A DNA stretch of 64,000 nt from Streptomyces sp. F001. Its GTDB lineage: Bacteria; Actinomycetota; Actinomycetes; Streptomycetales; Streptomycetaceae. The position numbers and the translations under genes were made by a program. The notes beneath the pieces were generated by a model. That model searched no databases. It was given only the letters and a program-made list of their open reading frames with translations, and had not been told where the DNA came from. Below are positions 25,555 through 33,478 of this stretch, one piece after another (the stretch's first letter is position 1; each line of letters starts with the position of its first letter). The DNA is taken from assembly GCF_004187715.1 (NCBI RefSeq), contig NZ_QZWF01000011.1:62001-126000 (forward strand). The letters are read 5' to 3'.

Positions 25555-27380
25555 CACGGTGTGGTTGACTCACCCAGGGCTTCTTCCAGCCCTTGATCGA
25601 AGATGATTTGTGCGTGCCGCGACCGGGTGGAGTCCAGGGCCGCGGTCTTCGGGTCGTCGGGATCGGTCAGGTTCACGAAGGCGGCCAGGGCGGCGGATAC
25701 GAGATCCCGCTTGCCGACGAGTCCGCACGCGATGCACTTGTGCTCCCGGTCCCGCAGCGTCTTGTGTACGCGCTCACCGCACAGGCAGTGCTGTGATAGA
25801 GCCGTGGACCAGGTGGAGGCCCGCACGAGCCTGCCCCCGGCGGCCTTGCACTCGATCTCCAGGGCGGAGATCAGCATGCCGGGCGTCGTCTGCGACAGGC
25901 GTTTGCCCCACAGTCGGTACCAGGTGCGGATGTCGCAGTCCTCCACCGTGAGGTGGGGTCCGTGGGTGGCGATGATGTCGCGGGCCACGGCGCGGGCGCG
26001 GTGGCGCCGGTACTCGGCTGCGGACGCGGCGGCTTCGGCCTGACGGGCGCGCATCTTGCGGTAGTTGGCGGACAGCCGATCGCGCCGGTATGCCTGCTTC
26101 GGCACCCCATCGGATCGTGCGTCGCGGGCACCGCCCGGCACGGTCACGGTCTTGGCCTTGAGGCCGTTGGCGGCTCGGCGCTCGGCCCGCTCACGCTGCC
26201 TCTTGGACATCCCGTACTGGGCGGTGTTGGTGGCCCGGCGGGAGCGCTCAAGGGCGCGGGCGCGGCCCCGCTTCTTCTTCGCCTCCTTCTCCAGCCGTGC
26301 CTTCTCCTCCTCGGTCAACACGATCTCCGAAGACGCCGGGGTACTGTCGGCGGGGTCCAGGGAGGCGGGGAAGGACACGATCGACAGGTTGGAGACGTTG
26401 CCGTCCACCCCGCCGATCCGCTCCAGCGTGGCGGCCTGCTGACGCATCTGCCGGATGGCTGGGGAGGCGTAGCCGGAGCCGAGGATCAGCAGGTGCGCCT
26501 CATACACCCAGCCTCCAGGGGCGGATGCCTTACGGCGGCGTACGAGGTCCACCTTGTGCCAGCGGCGCGGGTCGGCAAGGAAGTGCCGAACACGCTCCTC
26601 CTGCCCCGGCCCCTGCGGGATGCGGACGGGGAGCACGAGGTCACCGCGTTTGCTGTCCGGGCCTCCGGTGAACACCACGGCGAGCGGCCCGGTGTAGTCC
26701 CACCAGTTCGCCTTCCGCATCGAGGGCTTGCCCGAGGCGGCGACCTTGCCAGTGGCCACCTTGCCCGTGGGCATCTGCGGCTTCGGCATCCGGTGCGGCT
26801 GCATCAGGGTGTGCTGGCCGCCGTCGGTGAAGGGCATGACATGGCCGTGGAGGGTGCCGACGAGGCGGAAGGTCTCCCACTTGTTCTCGGTCGTGTGGGA
26901 GCGGGCGCGGCCCGGAATCCGGGTGAAGTCGTGCCGCCGGCCGACGCGGGGGCGACCGTGGCGCTTGCCAGTTGAGTCGGCGAACAGGTGTCGGGAGACG
27001 CCGTTCCACGCCTCGTCCGCGATGTGCATGGCGAGGGCCTTGGTGGCGTGGTGCTTGAGGTGCCCGGCGTCCTCCAAGTGCTTGTACGCGCAGCGCTCCA
27101 GGGCCTCACGGCTCAGGTCGAGGCGCTGTCGTACGGCCTTCGCCCCATCGCGGTCCCGCTCGTGCTTCGCGGCCCAGTACGCGTCGACCTTGGCGCGGGC
27201 ATCGCGCTGGACGGCCCGCTTGATCGACCACATCGCGCCGAACAGCTTCTCCAGCCGGGCCAGGTCGGCGGGGTCGGTGACGGCCAGCGGCAGCACCATC
27301 ACCGACACCGTCCCCTCGTCGGGCTTGGTCCACTTCGGGGCCTTGTTCTTCCCCCGGAACTTCCTTTGCGGGCTGGACAT
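25377..27380 (-). CDS. TnpB-like RNA-guided nuclease family protein, 667 residues
   Basis: A large member of the TnpB family encoded by IS200/IS605- and IS607-type elements. The RuvC-type catalytic residues are present: Asp326 in GGVDGNVSNLSIVSF, Glu480 in HLTVEDCDIRTW and Asp559 in GKRDLVSAALAAF. The zinc ribbon lies between the last two (Cys532 and Cys534 in HCLCGERVH, Cys549 and Cys552 in HKCIACG). It is much longer than the usual 350-450 residues because of an N-terminal region of about 300 residues. The last 65 residues are basic and low in complexity. No TnpA transposase is adjacent; instead a small HTH gene is divergent. The enzyme is predicted to be active, but it may now serve a host role. 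Confidence 0.8.
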   Translation of the reverse strand: MSSPQRKFRGKNKAPKWTKPDEGTVSVMVLPLAVTDPADLARLEKLFGAMWSIKRAVQRDARAKVDAYWAAKHERDRDGAKAVRQRLDLSREALERCAYKHLEDAGHLKHHATKALAMHIADEAWNGVSRHLFADSTGKRHGRPRVGRRHDFTRIPGRARSHTTENKWETFRLVGTLHGHVMPFTDGGQHTLMQPHRMPKPQMPTGKVATGKVAASGKPSMRKANWWDYTGPLAVVFTGGPDSKRGDLVLPVRIPQGPGQEERVRHFLADPRRWHKVDLVRRRKASAPGGWVYEAHLLILGSGYASPAIRQMRQQAATLERIGGVDGNVSNLSIVSFPASLDPADSTPASSEIVLTEEEKARLEKEAKKKRGRARALERSRRATNTAQYGMSKRQRERAERRAANGLKAKTVTVPGGARDARSDGVPKQAYRRDRLSANYRKMRARQAEAAASAAEYRRHRARAVARDIIATHGPHLTVEDCDIRTWYRLWGKRLSQTTPGMLISALEIECKAAGGRLVRASTWSTALSQHCLCGERVHKTLRDREHKCIACGLVGKRDLVSAALAAFVNLTDPDDPKTAALDSTRSRHAQIIFDQGLEEALGESTTPCQNTPRGAGRVAVPRQHGASAHRTAGRRDRATPDEPRLVRDHAGKPGPRPACSPQLTLW

Positions 27381-27472
27381 GCTGTATGACCGTCACCTCC
27401 CTTCGAAATTAGTTGACTTACTACATATTGCATGAGTAGTTCACCTATGACAATCGAGATAGAATAGTGTTT
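27381..27472. promoter_or_regulatory. AT-rich divergent promoter region between TnpB-like and HTH genes
   Basis: This 92-base segment is markedly AT-rich compared with the rest of the window and contains TTGACTTACTACATATTGC-like promoter sequence. A related TTGACCTAATG follows the HTH gene at about 27699. The composition marks recently acquired DNA; the small HTH protein may bind here. Confidence 0.45.
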
Positions 27473-27670
27473 ATGAGCGCTCAGATTCCCGGATATGCAG
27501 ACGCTCGGCAGGCAGCGGAACGACTCGACGTCACCGCGCAGCACGTCTACAACCTCAACAGCAGCCGCACCGACTTCCCGGCCCCCATCTACGTCGGCCG
27601 CACCCCCTTGTGGCCGGTAGACCGGCTGGACGCCTGGAGGCAGGCCCACCCCAAGCCAGGGAAGCGGTAA
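27473..27670 (+). CDS. Small helix-turn-helix DNA-binding protein (excisionase/AlpA-like)
   Basis: A 65-residue protein with a MerR/excisionase-type winged helix: DARQAAERLDVTAQHVYNLN is the HTH, and FPAPIYVGRTPLWPVDRLDAW is the wing and recognition region. It ends in a short basic tail. ATG 27473 is used; GTG 27467 is also in frame. It is divergent from the TnpB-like gene and shares an AT-rich promoter region with it. It probably regulates that element or acts as a recombination directionality factor; which one cannot be told. Confidence 0.75.
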   Translation: MSAQIPGYADARQAAERLDVTAQHVYNLNSSRTDFPAPIYVGRTPLWPVDRLDAWRQAHPKPGKR

Positions 27671-27725
27671 GCCACCTATCCCATATTCGGGAAGTAATTG
27701 ACCTAATGTGCCGTTCTGTCCGTTC

Positions 27726-28463
27726 GTGTCAAAGATCAACGTCGCCAGCCTGCGGCTTCGCTCCCTGCTGCGCTGGACCGGACTGCCCGTCAAGGCGTTC
27801 CTCGTGCTGGTCGCCCGCGTCGCCGCCCTCCTGCCGGGGCCGGGGCGCGAGCGCCCGTGAACGCTCCTGCTGGGCAACCGCGTTCTGCTGGCCGCCATCG
27901 CATGGCGCACGAACCTGACCCACCGCCAGCTTGCCGACTTCTTCGGCGTCGGCGTCGCCACCGTCCATCGCGTCATCGACCGCCTCACCCCCGTAATCGC
28001 CCGGCTCCTCGGACCAACCGAAAAAAGCCGGGCCGATCTATGGGTGGTGGACGGGACCTTGATCCCCGTGGAGGAGCACAAGGTGACGGCCTGTTCCAAG
28101 AACTACCGGCGCTCGGTGAACATCCAGATCACCATCCGCGCCAAGAACCGGCGCGTGATCGCCGTGGGCGACTCCTGGCCCGGCAACCGCAACGACATCG
28201 TCGTCTTCCGCGCCACCATGGCCGATCAGGTCGCCGGACACCGGCTGCTGATCGATGACGGCGCATACCGCGCCGCGCCGGAGGTCATCACCAGCAAGGC
28301 CAAGAGCAAGCCGTTCGCCAAGCGGCGTGCACGGGCCGAACACGCCATCGCCCGCCTCAAGGACTTCAAGGTCCTACGGCAGCACCGCAGGCGCGGCGAC
28401 ACCATCAACGACACCGCCCGCGCCGTCGCTGTGCTCCACAACCTCAAGATTGACTACGCGTAA
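27726..28463 (+). pseudogene. IS5-type (DDE_Tnp_4) transposase with internal stop
   Basis: One reading frame from GTG 27726 to 28463 encodes a transposase of about 245 residues, interrupted only by TGA at 27858-27860 (after GPGRERP). The N-terminal part has the HTH THRQLADFFGVGVATVHRVI. The catalytic part shows the first Asp in LWVVDGTLIPVEEHK, the second in GNRNDIVVF and the Glu in RAEHAIARLKDFKVLR. Apart from the nonsense codon the gene is intact, so it is either a recently inactivated insertion sequence or one with a base-call error. Clear terminal inverted repeats were not found. Confidence 0.8.
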
Positions 28464-28477
28464 ATACGGAACACCAC

Positions 28478-28618
28478 TTAGCTCTGTCCGGCATCTCGAG
28501 ACCGGAGCCAGAGTCGGATCGAGGCCACGGTGACGGTGCCGTGTAAGATGTAGGCGCGTTTGTCGAACCACGTCGCCACTGCCCGGAAGTTCTTGAGGGC
28601 GTTGATCGGTTGGCCGGG
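28478..28618 (-). pseudogene. C-terminal fragment of a second IS5-family transposase
   Basis: The minus strand encodes 46 residues (NALKNFRAVATWFDKRAYIL, then TVASIRLWLR) ending in a stop. This is the standard C-terminus of a different IS5-family transposase group. The upstream part is missing: the frame ends in a stop right at the end of the oxidoreductase gene. It is a relic of an earlier insertion next to the broken transposase. Confidence 0.75.
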
Positions 28619-29572
28619 TTAGTCCTGCGGAGAAGGTCCCGGGGCGTGCAGCTCACCGGATGCCGTCTCCAGGACCGCTTTTCCGGAGATCCGACGTCCG
28701 CGAAGCGCCTCGGCCGCCTCGTCGAAGCGGTCCCAGGATCCTTGCCAGCCGATCTCGACGGTGAGGGCCCCCTCAGCGGCCAACTCGGCAAGAATGGCCA
28801 GGTCAGCGCCGGTGTCGCCCTCGATGACGAAAGAGGTCAGCGACTTGGCCGGGCCGACGGTCGCATACGGCGGAAAGACCGCCGGTTCCCCGGATGTCCA
28901 GCCGACGCTCTGCACGCTGCCCCCGGGAGCGAGCAGGTCCCAGGCCGCGACCAGCTGGGGGCCGCCGACGCTGTCGATGACCACGTCGACCGGTCGCTGG
29001 AGTCCCTCCAGTCCGATCAGCACCTCGTCGGCGCCGGTCTCGGCCAGCCCCTCTCCACGGGCTGTCGAGCCCACGGACGCGATCACGTGGGCACCGGCCC
29101 GCGCCGCCAACTGGACGGCGAACCGGCCGACTCCCCCGGAGGCACCGGTGACCAACACCCTCTTGTCGGGTCCGATCCCGGCGGCCCGCAGCGAGCGCAG
29201 TGCGGCCACTCCGGCGACCGGCAGGGCCACCGCCTGCGCCAAGTCCAATCCCTTCGGCACCTTCGCAAGCGCACCCACGTCGATCGCGACGCGCTCGGCG
29301 AACGCCCCCGAGGTCAGGGCCACCACCCGGGTGCCCACCACCGGGCCGGTTCCGTCGGCGGCGGCTTGAACCACCACCCCGGCAGCGTCCGAACCGAGCA
29401 CCGCGCCCACGGGGACCCGACCGGAGCGGGCGTCGTTGAGGTCGCCGTAGTTCAACGAGGCGTGGGAGACGTCCACCAGGACCTGGTTCGGCCCGGGCAC
29501 GGGGTCAGGCACCTCGGCGAGACGGACGGCGGCGGGTGCGGACGGATCGACGACGAGAGCCCGAACAGGCAT
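28619..29572 (-). CDS. Zinc-independent medium-chain dehydrogenase/quinone oxidoreductase
   Basis: A 317-residue MDR-family protein of the quinone oxidoreductase type. It has the GroES-like N-terminus (VSHASLNYGDLNDARSGRVP), the NADPH-binding LVTGASGGVGRFAVQLAAR and VIDSVGGPQLVAAWDLLAPG, and lacks the zinc-binding cysteines of alcohol dehydrogenases. It probably reduces quinones or enones with NADPH. It is divergent from an HxlR regulator and carries that regulator's predicted operator 16 bases before its start codon. This suggests induction by reactive quinones. Confidence 0.88.
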   Translation of the reverse strand: MPVRALVVDPSAPAAVRLAEVPDPVPGPNQVLVDVSHASLNYGDLNDARSGRVPVGAVLGSDAAGVVVQAAADGTGPVVGTRVVALTSGAFAERVAIDVGALAKVPKGLDLAQAVALPVAGVAALRSLRAAGIGPDKRVLVTGASGGVGRFAVQLAARAGAHVIASVGSTARGEGLAETGADEVLIGLEGLQRPVDVVIDSVGGPQLVAAWDLLAPGGSVQSVGWTSGEPAVFPPYATVGPAKSLTSFVIEGDTGADLAILAELAAEGALTVEIGWQGSWDRFDEAAEALRGRRISGKAVLETASGELHAPGPSPQD

Positions 29573-29588
29573 GTCTTCCCCCTTGGTT

Positions 29589-29601
29589 CACGACTTGTAA
29601 C
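29589..29601 (-). promoter_or_regulatory. Predicted HxlR operator upstream of the oxidoreductase gene
   Basis: On the minus strand this reads GTTACAAGTCGTG, identical over 13 bases to 22635-22647. Both copies face the regulated gene and lie between it and a nearly identical HxlR gene. Confidence 0.65.
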
Positions 29602-29649
29602 AGCAGTAATCATCAATAACGTTGCTGCTCATCGGAAGGAGGCACTTTC

Positions 29650-30048
29650 ATGTCACGCAGTCACACCCGTGTTACCGAAGCGCTCAGGGAGGAAGCCTGC
29701 CCGGTCACCGAGGTGCTCGACCGCGTGGCGGGCAAATGGAGCATCGGGATCCTGATCGCCGCCGCCCATGGCCCGGTCCGCTTCACCGAACTCGAACGCT
29801 CCATCAACGGCATCAGCCGACGAATGCTCACCCTCAACCTGCGCAGGCTGGAGCGGGACGGACTGCTCGTTCGCACGGTGTATCCGACCGTGCCGCCCAA
29901 GGTCGAGTACAGCCTCACGCCTATGGCCCGAGAACTCCACGCCTCGCTGACCGGGCTGGTGGGCTGGGCCGAGCGTCACCGGTCCGCCATCGCCGAGGCC
30001 CGGGCCGCCTACGACACCGCGGCGGAGCAGGAACCCCACGCCGACTGA
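29650..30048 (+). CDS. HxlR-family transcriptional regulator (copy 2)
   Basis: A 132-residue HxlR protein: EEACPVTEVLDRVAGKWSIG, RFTELERSINGISRRMLTLN, then PTVPPKVEYSLTPMARELHA. The match to the regulator at 22191-22586 is close across the whole HTH and wing, including the lone Cys before the PV(R/T)EVLDRV motif. ATG 29650 has a GGAAGGAGG site. It is predicted to repress the divergent oxidoreductase and probably itself. Confidence 0.92.
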   Translation: MSRSHTRVTEALREEACPVTEVLDRVAGKWSIGILIAAAHGPVRFTELERSINGISRRMLTLNLRRLERDGLLVRTVYPTVPPKVEYSLTPMARELHASLTGLVGWAERHRSAIAEARAAYDTAAEQEPHAD

Positions 30049-30110
30049 ACGGGCCCGGACCGGCTCTCGGGCTTCCGCGATTCAACGGCAGCCAGCGGGG
30101 AGCGAAGGGC

Positions 30111-30490
30111 TCACCCTGGCGTCAAGAGACCTGCATACTCGCAAGGACAGGTCCTAGATGATCTCGATGGGGGCGTACGGCGGCGGGATCCGCTCCCCGC
30201 CGCCGTACGCCCGTCCACGCGAACGCCGTTACGTGGTCCTCGGTCCTTTCCCGGTACGGCCGCGTCAACCAACCTCCGTGACGGCGAGGGCATGGCCAGC
30301 AGTCCGCCAATGGCCACCGTGGACCACACCACCGCCCCCAGCACGAGAGCGGTCACCGCCTTGAGTGCCTGGGTGTCCCGGTCCGGCAGGGTACGGCCGG
30401 CTCGACGGTGTACGTCTCCTGCACGTCGTGCGCCTTGCCGTGGAGGACCTTGAGCACCGTGCAGGTGCGGATCTCCTGCTCGATCTTCAT
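30111..30490 (-). pseudogene. Remnant of a Spd-like small membrane protein of a Streptomyces integrative element
   Basis: ATG 30490, with GGAGG eight bases upstream, opens a frame encoding IEQEIRTCTVLKVLHGKAHD and QETYTVEPAVP. The frame then breaks. One base over, it continues as LPDRDTQALKAVTALVLGAV with VWSTVAIGGLLAMPSP, a hydrophobic segment like those of Streptomyces plasmid-spread (Spd) proteins. Beyond that the sequence is not recognisable and the usual second half is missing. One lost base in a CCC run explains the frame switch; the truncation seems real. The Spd assignment is tentative. Confidence 0.45.
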
Positions 30491-30646
30491 CGGTCTGCCT
30501 CCGGGGCGGTGGTGTGCGAGCCCGTACAGAACCCAACTTGAGCTGGGCGGGCCGACGATTGAGCCAAACCGCCGGCGAGGACGATCCGGCCCGTCCCGCG
30601 CAACGAAGAGCCCCGGGCGGGAGGACCAGGGGCTCGTCTGTGGGTG

Positions 30647-30826
30647 TCAGTTCCGCTGGGCGAGCCGGCGGCGTGTTCCTCCCCTTGGCGGAGCGCAGGC
30701 GGCGGGGTCGGCGCAGACGACGATGCGCACGTCGGCCGCCGACGCTCGGGGGATCCAGTGGGCGACGCCGTCATCCGTCCAGCGACCGCAGTGGGCACAG
30801 TGGCCGGAGGCTCGCGGACTGACCAT
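30647..30826 (-). CDS. Small zinc-ribbon-like protein of the integrative-element remnant
   Basis: A 59-residue protein with a CAHCGR motif near the N-terminus and a second cysteine pair in VVCADPAACAPP, a likely zinc site. Small Cys-rich proteins of this type accompany Streptomyces integrative elements. ATG 30826 is used; the upstream extension to 30889 lacks a better start. Function unknown. It lies 17 bases downstream of another small Cys-containing gene on the same strand. Confidence 0.5.
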   Translation of the reverse strand: MVSPRASGHCAHCGRWTDDGVAHWIPRASAADVRIVVCADPAACAPPRGGTRRRLAQRN

Positions 30827-30843
30827 GTCCCAGCACGGCGGGC

Positions 30844-31035
30844 TCACCGGGTTCCCCAGGGGCGGGTCCCGCAGCGCGGGCACTCGCATGGGGGAAACTC
30901 CAGGGAGTACACCGGCGCATCGGAAGGGGCGAACCTGACGGACCGTACGGGCGTCCGCTCCAGGGTTTCCGGGTTGATGCGGTACACCTCGATGGTCAGA
31001 CCGGGATGTGTGGACTCACTGTCTGTAGTTGGCAT
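30844..31035 (-). CDS. Small conserved protein of integrative elements, C-terminal Cys motif
   Basis: A 63-residue protein: a beta-rich LTIEVYRINPETLERTPVRS segment and a C-terminal PPCECPRCGTRPWG zinc-knuckle-like motif. ATG 31035 is preferred over the in-frame ATG seven codons upstream. Similar small proteins occur in actinomycete integrative and conjugative elements. The function is unknown. It is divergent from the XRE-type gene at 31155. Confidence 0.5.
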   Translation of the reverse strand: MPTTDSESTHPGLTIEVYRINPETLERTPVRSVRFAPSDAPVYSLEFPPCECPRCGTRPWGTR

Positions 31036-31154
31036 GTGACTTACCATCGGGCTCACCGGACCCGGTGCGCGGCGGCGAGGGTGGCGTCATTCCGGCGGCA
31101 GAGGGGGCGTCATTTCGGTGTCGTCAGCCAGCCTTGGTGGGTAGCGTGATCCGT

Positions 31155-31919
31155 ATGAGCACACCGAACGCAACGCTCCGGGCCGTACGGCTCGGTTTAC
31201 TGATGAGCCAGGACGAGTTCGCCAGGGCGGTACGTGACGCCGGACAGCGCTCGGGCCAGCCGAACGAAGCTACGAAGCGGCTGGTGCAGCGCTGGGAGAG
31301 CGGTGAGACGGCGGCGCCCCGGCCGGTGTACGCCCGGGCGCTGGAGATGGTGACTGGCCTGCCGATCGAGTCCCTGGGCTTCGCGGCCCCGGTGCCGCAG
31401 GTCCGCGTGACCGACGACGGCCACGGCGGGCACGACCTACAGGACTCCCCGGTGGGCATCCCGGCTGCCGGCGGCCAGTCCACGGCCCAAGCCGCACCCC
31501 GGGGTAACTACTCCGGCATCTGGCTGAGCACCTATGAGTACTTCTCCAGCGGCCGGGACTCGACCTTCACGGGCAAGCACTACGTGGTGCTGCTCCAGCA
31601 CGGCAACCGGCTGACGGGCCGCAGCCTGCCCCAGGGCTCACTGAACCCGGACAGCCCGCTGACGCTGGACCTCCAGGTGGACGGCGGCATCATCACCGGC
31701 ACATGGACCGAGCAGACCGCGAGCGAGGGCTACTACCGGGGTGCGCGGTACTTCGGTGCCATCCAGATGCTGGTGGAGCCGACCGGCCGCCGCATGGCGG
31801 GCAAGTGGGTCGGGTTCGGCAAGGAGTTCGACGTGAACACGGGTCCGTGGGAGCTACGGTTCATGGACGCCGACACCAGCAAGGCCACCATCGCCAAGTA
31901 CAACAAGGCGCCCGAATGA
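31155..31919 (+). CDS. XRE-type DNA-binding protein of the integrative element
   Basis: A 254-residue protein. The N-terminal XRE helix-turn-helix (LRAVRLGLLMSQDEFARAVR, then TKRLVQRWESGETAAP) is followed by a linker and a beta-rich C-terminal domain (GNYSGIWLSTYEYFSSGRDS through GKWVGFGKEFDVNTGPWELR). This two-domain form is frequent in Streptomyces integrative elements, where it is thought to regulate the element. No integrase, excisionase, replication or FtsK-like transfer gene accompanies it here, so it survives from a decayed element. A strong terminator follows. Confidence 0.75.
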   Translation: MSTPNATLRAVRLGLLMSQDEFARAVRDAGQRSGQPNEATKRLVQRWESGETAAPRPVYARALEMVTGLPIESLGFAAPVPQVRVTDDGHGGHDLQDSPVGIPAAGGQSTAQAAPRGNYSGIWLSTYEYFSSGRDSTFTGKHYVVLLQHGNRLTGRSLPQGSLNPDSPLTLDLQVDGGIITGTWTEQTASEGYYRGARYFGAIQMLVEPTGRRMAGKWVGFGKEFDVNTGPWELRFMDADTSKATIAKYNKAPE

Positions 31920-31935
31920 CCTGGGACCAAGCAGC

Positions 31936-31968
31936 ACTGAGCCCCTGCCGGATTGTCAGGGGCTCAGT
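31936..31968. terminator. Strong hairpin terminator after the XRE-type gene
   Basis: ACTGAGCCCCTG and CAGGGGCTCAGT form a perfect 12-base stem with a nine-base loop, 16 bases after the stop. The following 237 bases to 32205 hold no recognisable gene. Confidence 0.75.
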
Positions 31969-32205
31969 CCTAGGCGCAGCAGGGCGCTGATCGCCTTGGC
32001 CGTCTATTAACTGGTCTCAATGCGTCGGTAGTTGTGCGCTCCTCCGTTGTCGGCGGCTGTCACAATTTCGTGCATCGCATCTGCTCAGGACAGCCGCTCG
32101 TGGGCCTGCCTGGGCGCACGCCAGAAGGCCTGGGCCATGATGCCGGTCCCCGACCGAACCGACTCCCGGCCGTAACATCCGTGCTGGCTACCGTGAGCGT
32201 GGTGC

Positions 32206-32694
32206 TCAGCAGCCCTGCGTGATGGGCTCAAACACCCCCATGTTCATCTTCCCCACATCGGGGTTGGGGTGCTCCCAAGTGATCCAGCCTATCGCCGCGA
32301 CGCAGTAGTTCGCCGTGCCGGTCACACCAACGGGACCAGCGTGGTAGGCGAAGTTGCCGCTGTCACTATCGGGAGCGGTGGTGCTGGTACATCCCTGTCC
32401 CTCGCCCGATTTCTGCGCGCATCGCATGATCATGACCTCGGTATGGGCGGCGACACCGTAGGAGGGGCCGCGGTGGTAGAAGCAGGCGCTGTTGGTACCG
32501 CCGTTGCTGCTGTTGTAGTAGATGGTCAGCTCGCCGATGATGGTGTCGCGGCCGGGAATCCGGATGGGCTGACGGTGGGTAACGGTTCCGGAGCAGGAGG
32601 TGGCGGCCTGTGCGGGGGTGGAAGCGAGCAGGTTGGCGCCTATGAGAGTGGCCAAGGTGGTGAGCAAGACCAGGACGCGACGGCGGAAGTGCAT
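32206..32694 (-). CDS. Secreted protein of unknown function
   Basis: A 162-residue exported protein with a signal peptide ending near LLASTPAQAAT. The mature part contains six Cys residues (SCSGTV, SACFYHRG, MRCAQKS, QGCTST, NYCVAA, and a final Cys), so up to three disulfides are possible. It is beta-rich, with an IYYNSSNGGTNSACFYHRG segment reminiscent of, but clearly different from, the SapA-like protein at 24189. ATG 32694 has an AGAAGGGAA site. No function is known. Confidence 0.72.
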   Translation of the reverse strand: MHFRRRVLVLLTTLATLIGANLLASTPAQAATSCSGTVTHRQPIRIPGRDTIIGELTIYYNSSNGGTNSACFYHRGPSYGVAAHTEVMIMRCAQKSGEGQGCTSTTAPDSDSGNFAYHAGPVGVTGTANYCVAAIGWITWEHPNPDVGKMNMGVFEPITQGC

Positions 32695-32869
32695 GGGGTT
32701 CCCTTCTGGGGCCAGTGATCAACGAGGGTGACCGTGGGTCAGGGTAACGGTTCGCGCATCGCGGGGCCCTCCTCTATCGGAGCCTCTGATCTATGTGTGC
32801 GACAGGTAGACCCGGCCGGAGCGGAATTCGGATGCGGGAAGCCCCGGCCACCTGGGATGCTCCCCCTCC

Positions 32870-33478
32870 ATGGCCGCACGACGCATCAAACCCAGCCTCT
32901 ACATCTCCGTCGACATCGAGGCCGACGGCCCGATCCCAGGGCCGTACTCCATGCTGAGCTTCGGCGCGGCGGTCGCCGGGATCCAGGACGCCGACGGATT
33001 CACCGCGGCCGACCCGGAGGAGCACACCTTCTACCGCGAACTGCGGCCGATCAGCGGGGAGTTCGTGCCGGAGGCCCTGGCCGTGAGCGGCCTGGATCGG
33101 GAGCGTCTGGAGCGGGAGGGCAGCGAACCGGCCCTCGCACTCGCCGAGTTCACCGACTGGGTCCGCGAGGTGAGCGCGGGGGCCCAGCCGGTGATGTGCG
33201 GCTATCCGGCTTCGTACGACTGGACGTTCCTGTACTGGTACCTGATCCGCTTCACCGGTTCGAGCCCCTTCGGCCACTCCGGCTGCATCGACATGAAGAC
33301 GCTGTACGCGACGAAGGCAGGGCTGCCGCTGCGGGCTGTCGCCAAGGGCACGATGCCGCGCGAGCTGCTGTCGAGGCGTCGCCACACCCACCATGCACTG
33401 GACGACGCCGTCGAGCAGGCCGAGCTGTTCGCCAACCTCATGAAGTGGCCGGGGCCCGGGTCGTCGCCGCCCTGGTGA
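32870..33478 (+). CDS. DEDDh-type 3'-5' exonuclease domain protein
   Basis: A 202-residue exonuclease-fold protein. The acidic residues are visible in SVDIEADGPIPGPYSMLSFG (first Asp and Glu), GYPASYDWTFLYWYL (second Asp) and HHALDDAVEQAELF (His and last Asp), the DEDDh pattern. A full-length RNase T/oligoribonuclease-like nuclease acting on DNA or RNA ends is likely; the substrate is unknown. The last 41 bases overlap the convergent permease gene, and the C-terminal GPGSSPPW looks unconserved. Confidence 0.82.
   Translation: MAARRIKPSLYISVDIEADGPIPGPYSMLSFGAAVAGIQDADGFTAADPEEHTFYRELRPISGEFVPEALAVSGLDRERLEREGSEPALALAEFTDWVREVSAGAQPVMCGYPASYDWTFLYWYLIRFTGSSPFGHSGCIDMKTLYATKAGLPLRAVAKGTMPRELLSRRRHTHHALDDAVEQAELFANLMKWPGPGSSPPW

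Noticed and set aside
25377-27380. TnpB-like protein considered as a Cas12 effector
   Set aside because: No repeat-spacer array and no cas1/cas2 are present; the size and zinc ribbon fit the TnpB family.
33245-33275. GGTTCGAGCCCC sequence resembling a tRNA T-loop
   Set aside because: It lies inside the exonuclease coding sequence, and no acceptor or anticodon arms could be formed around it.
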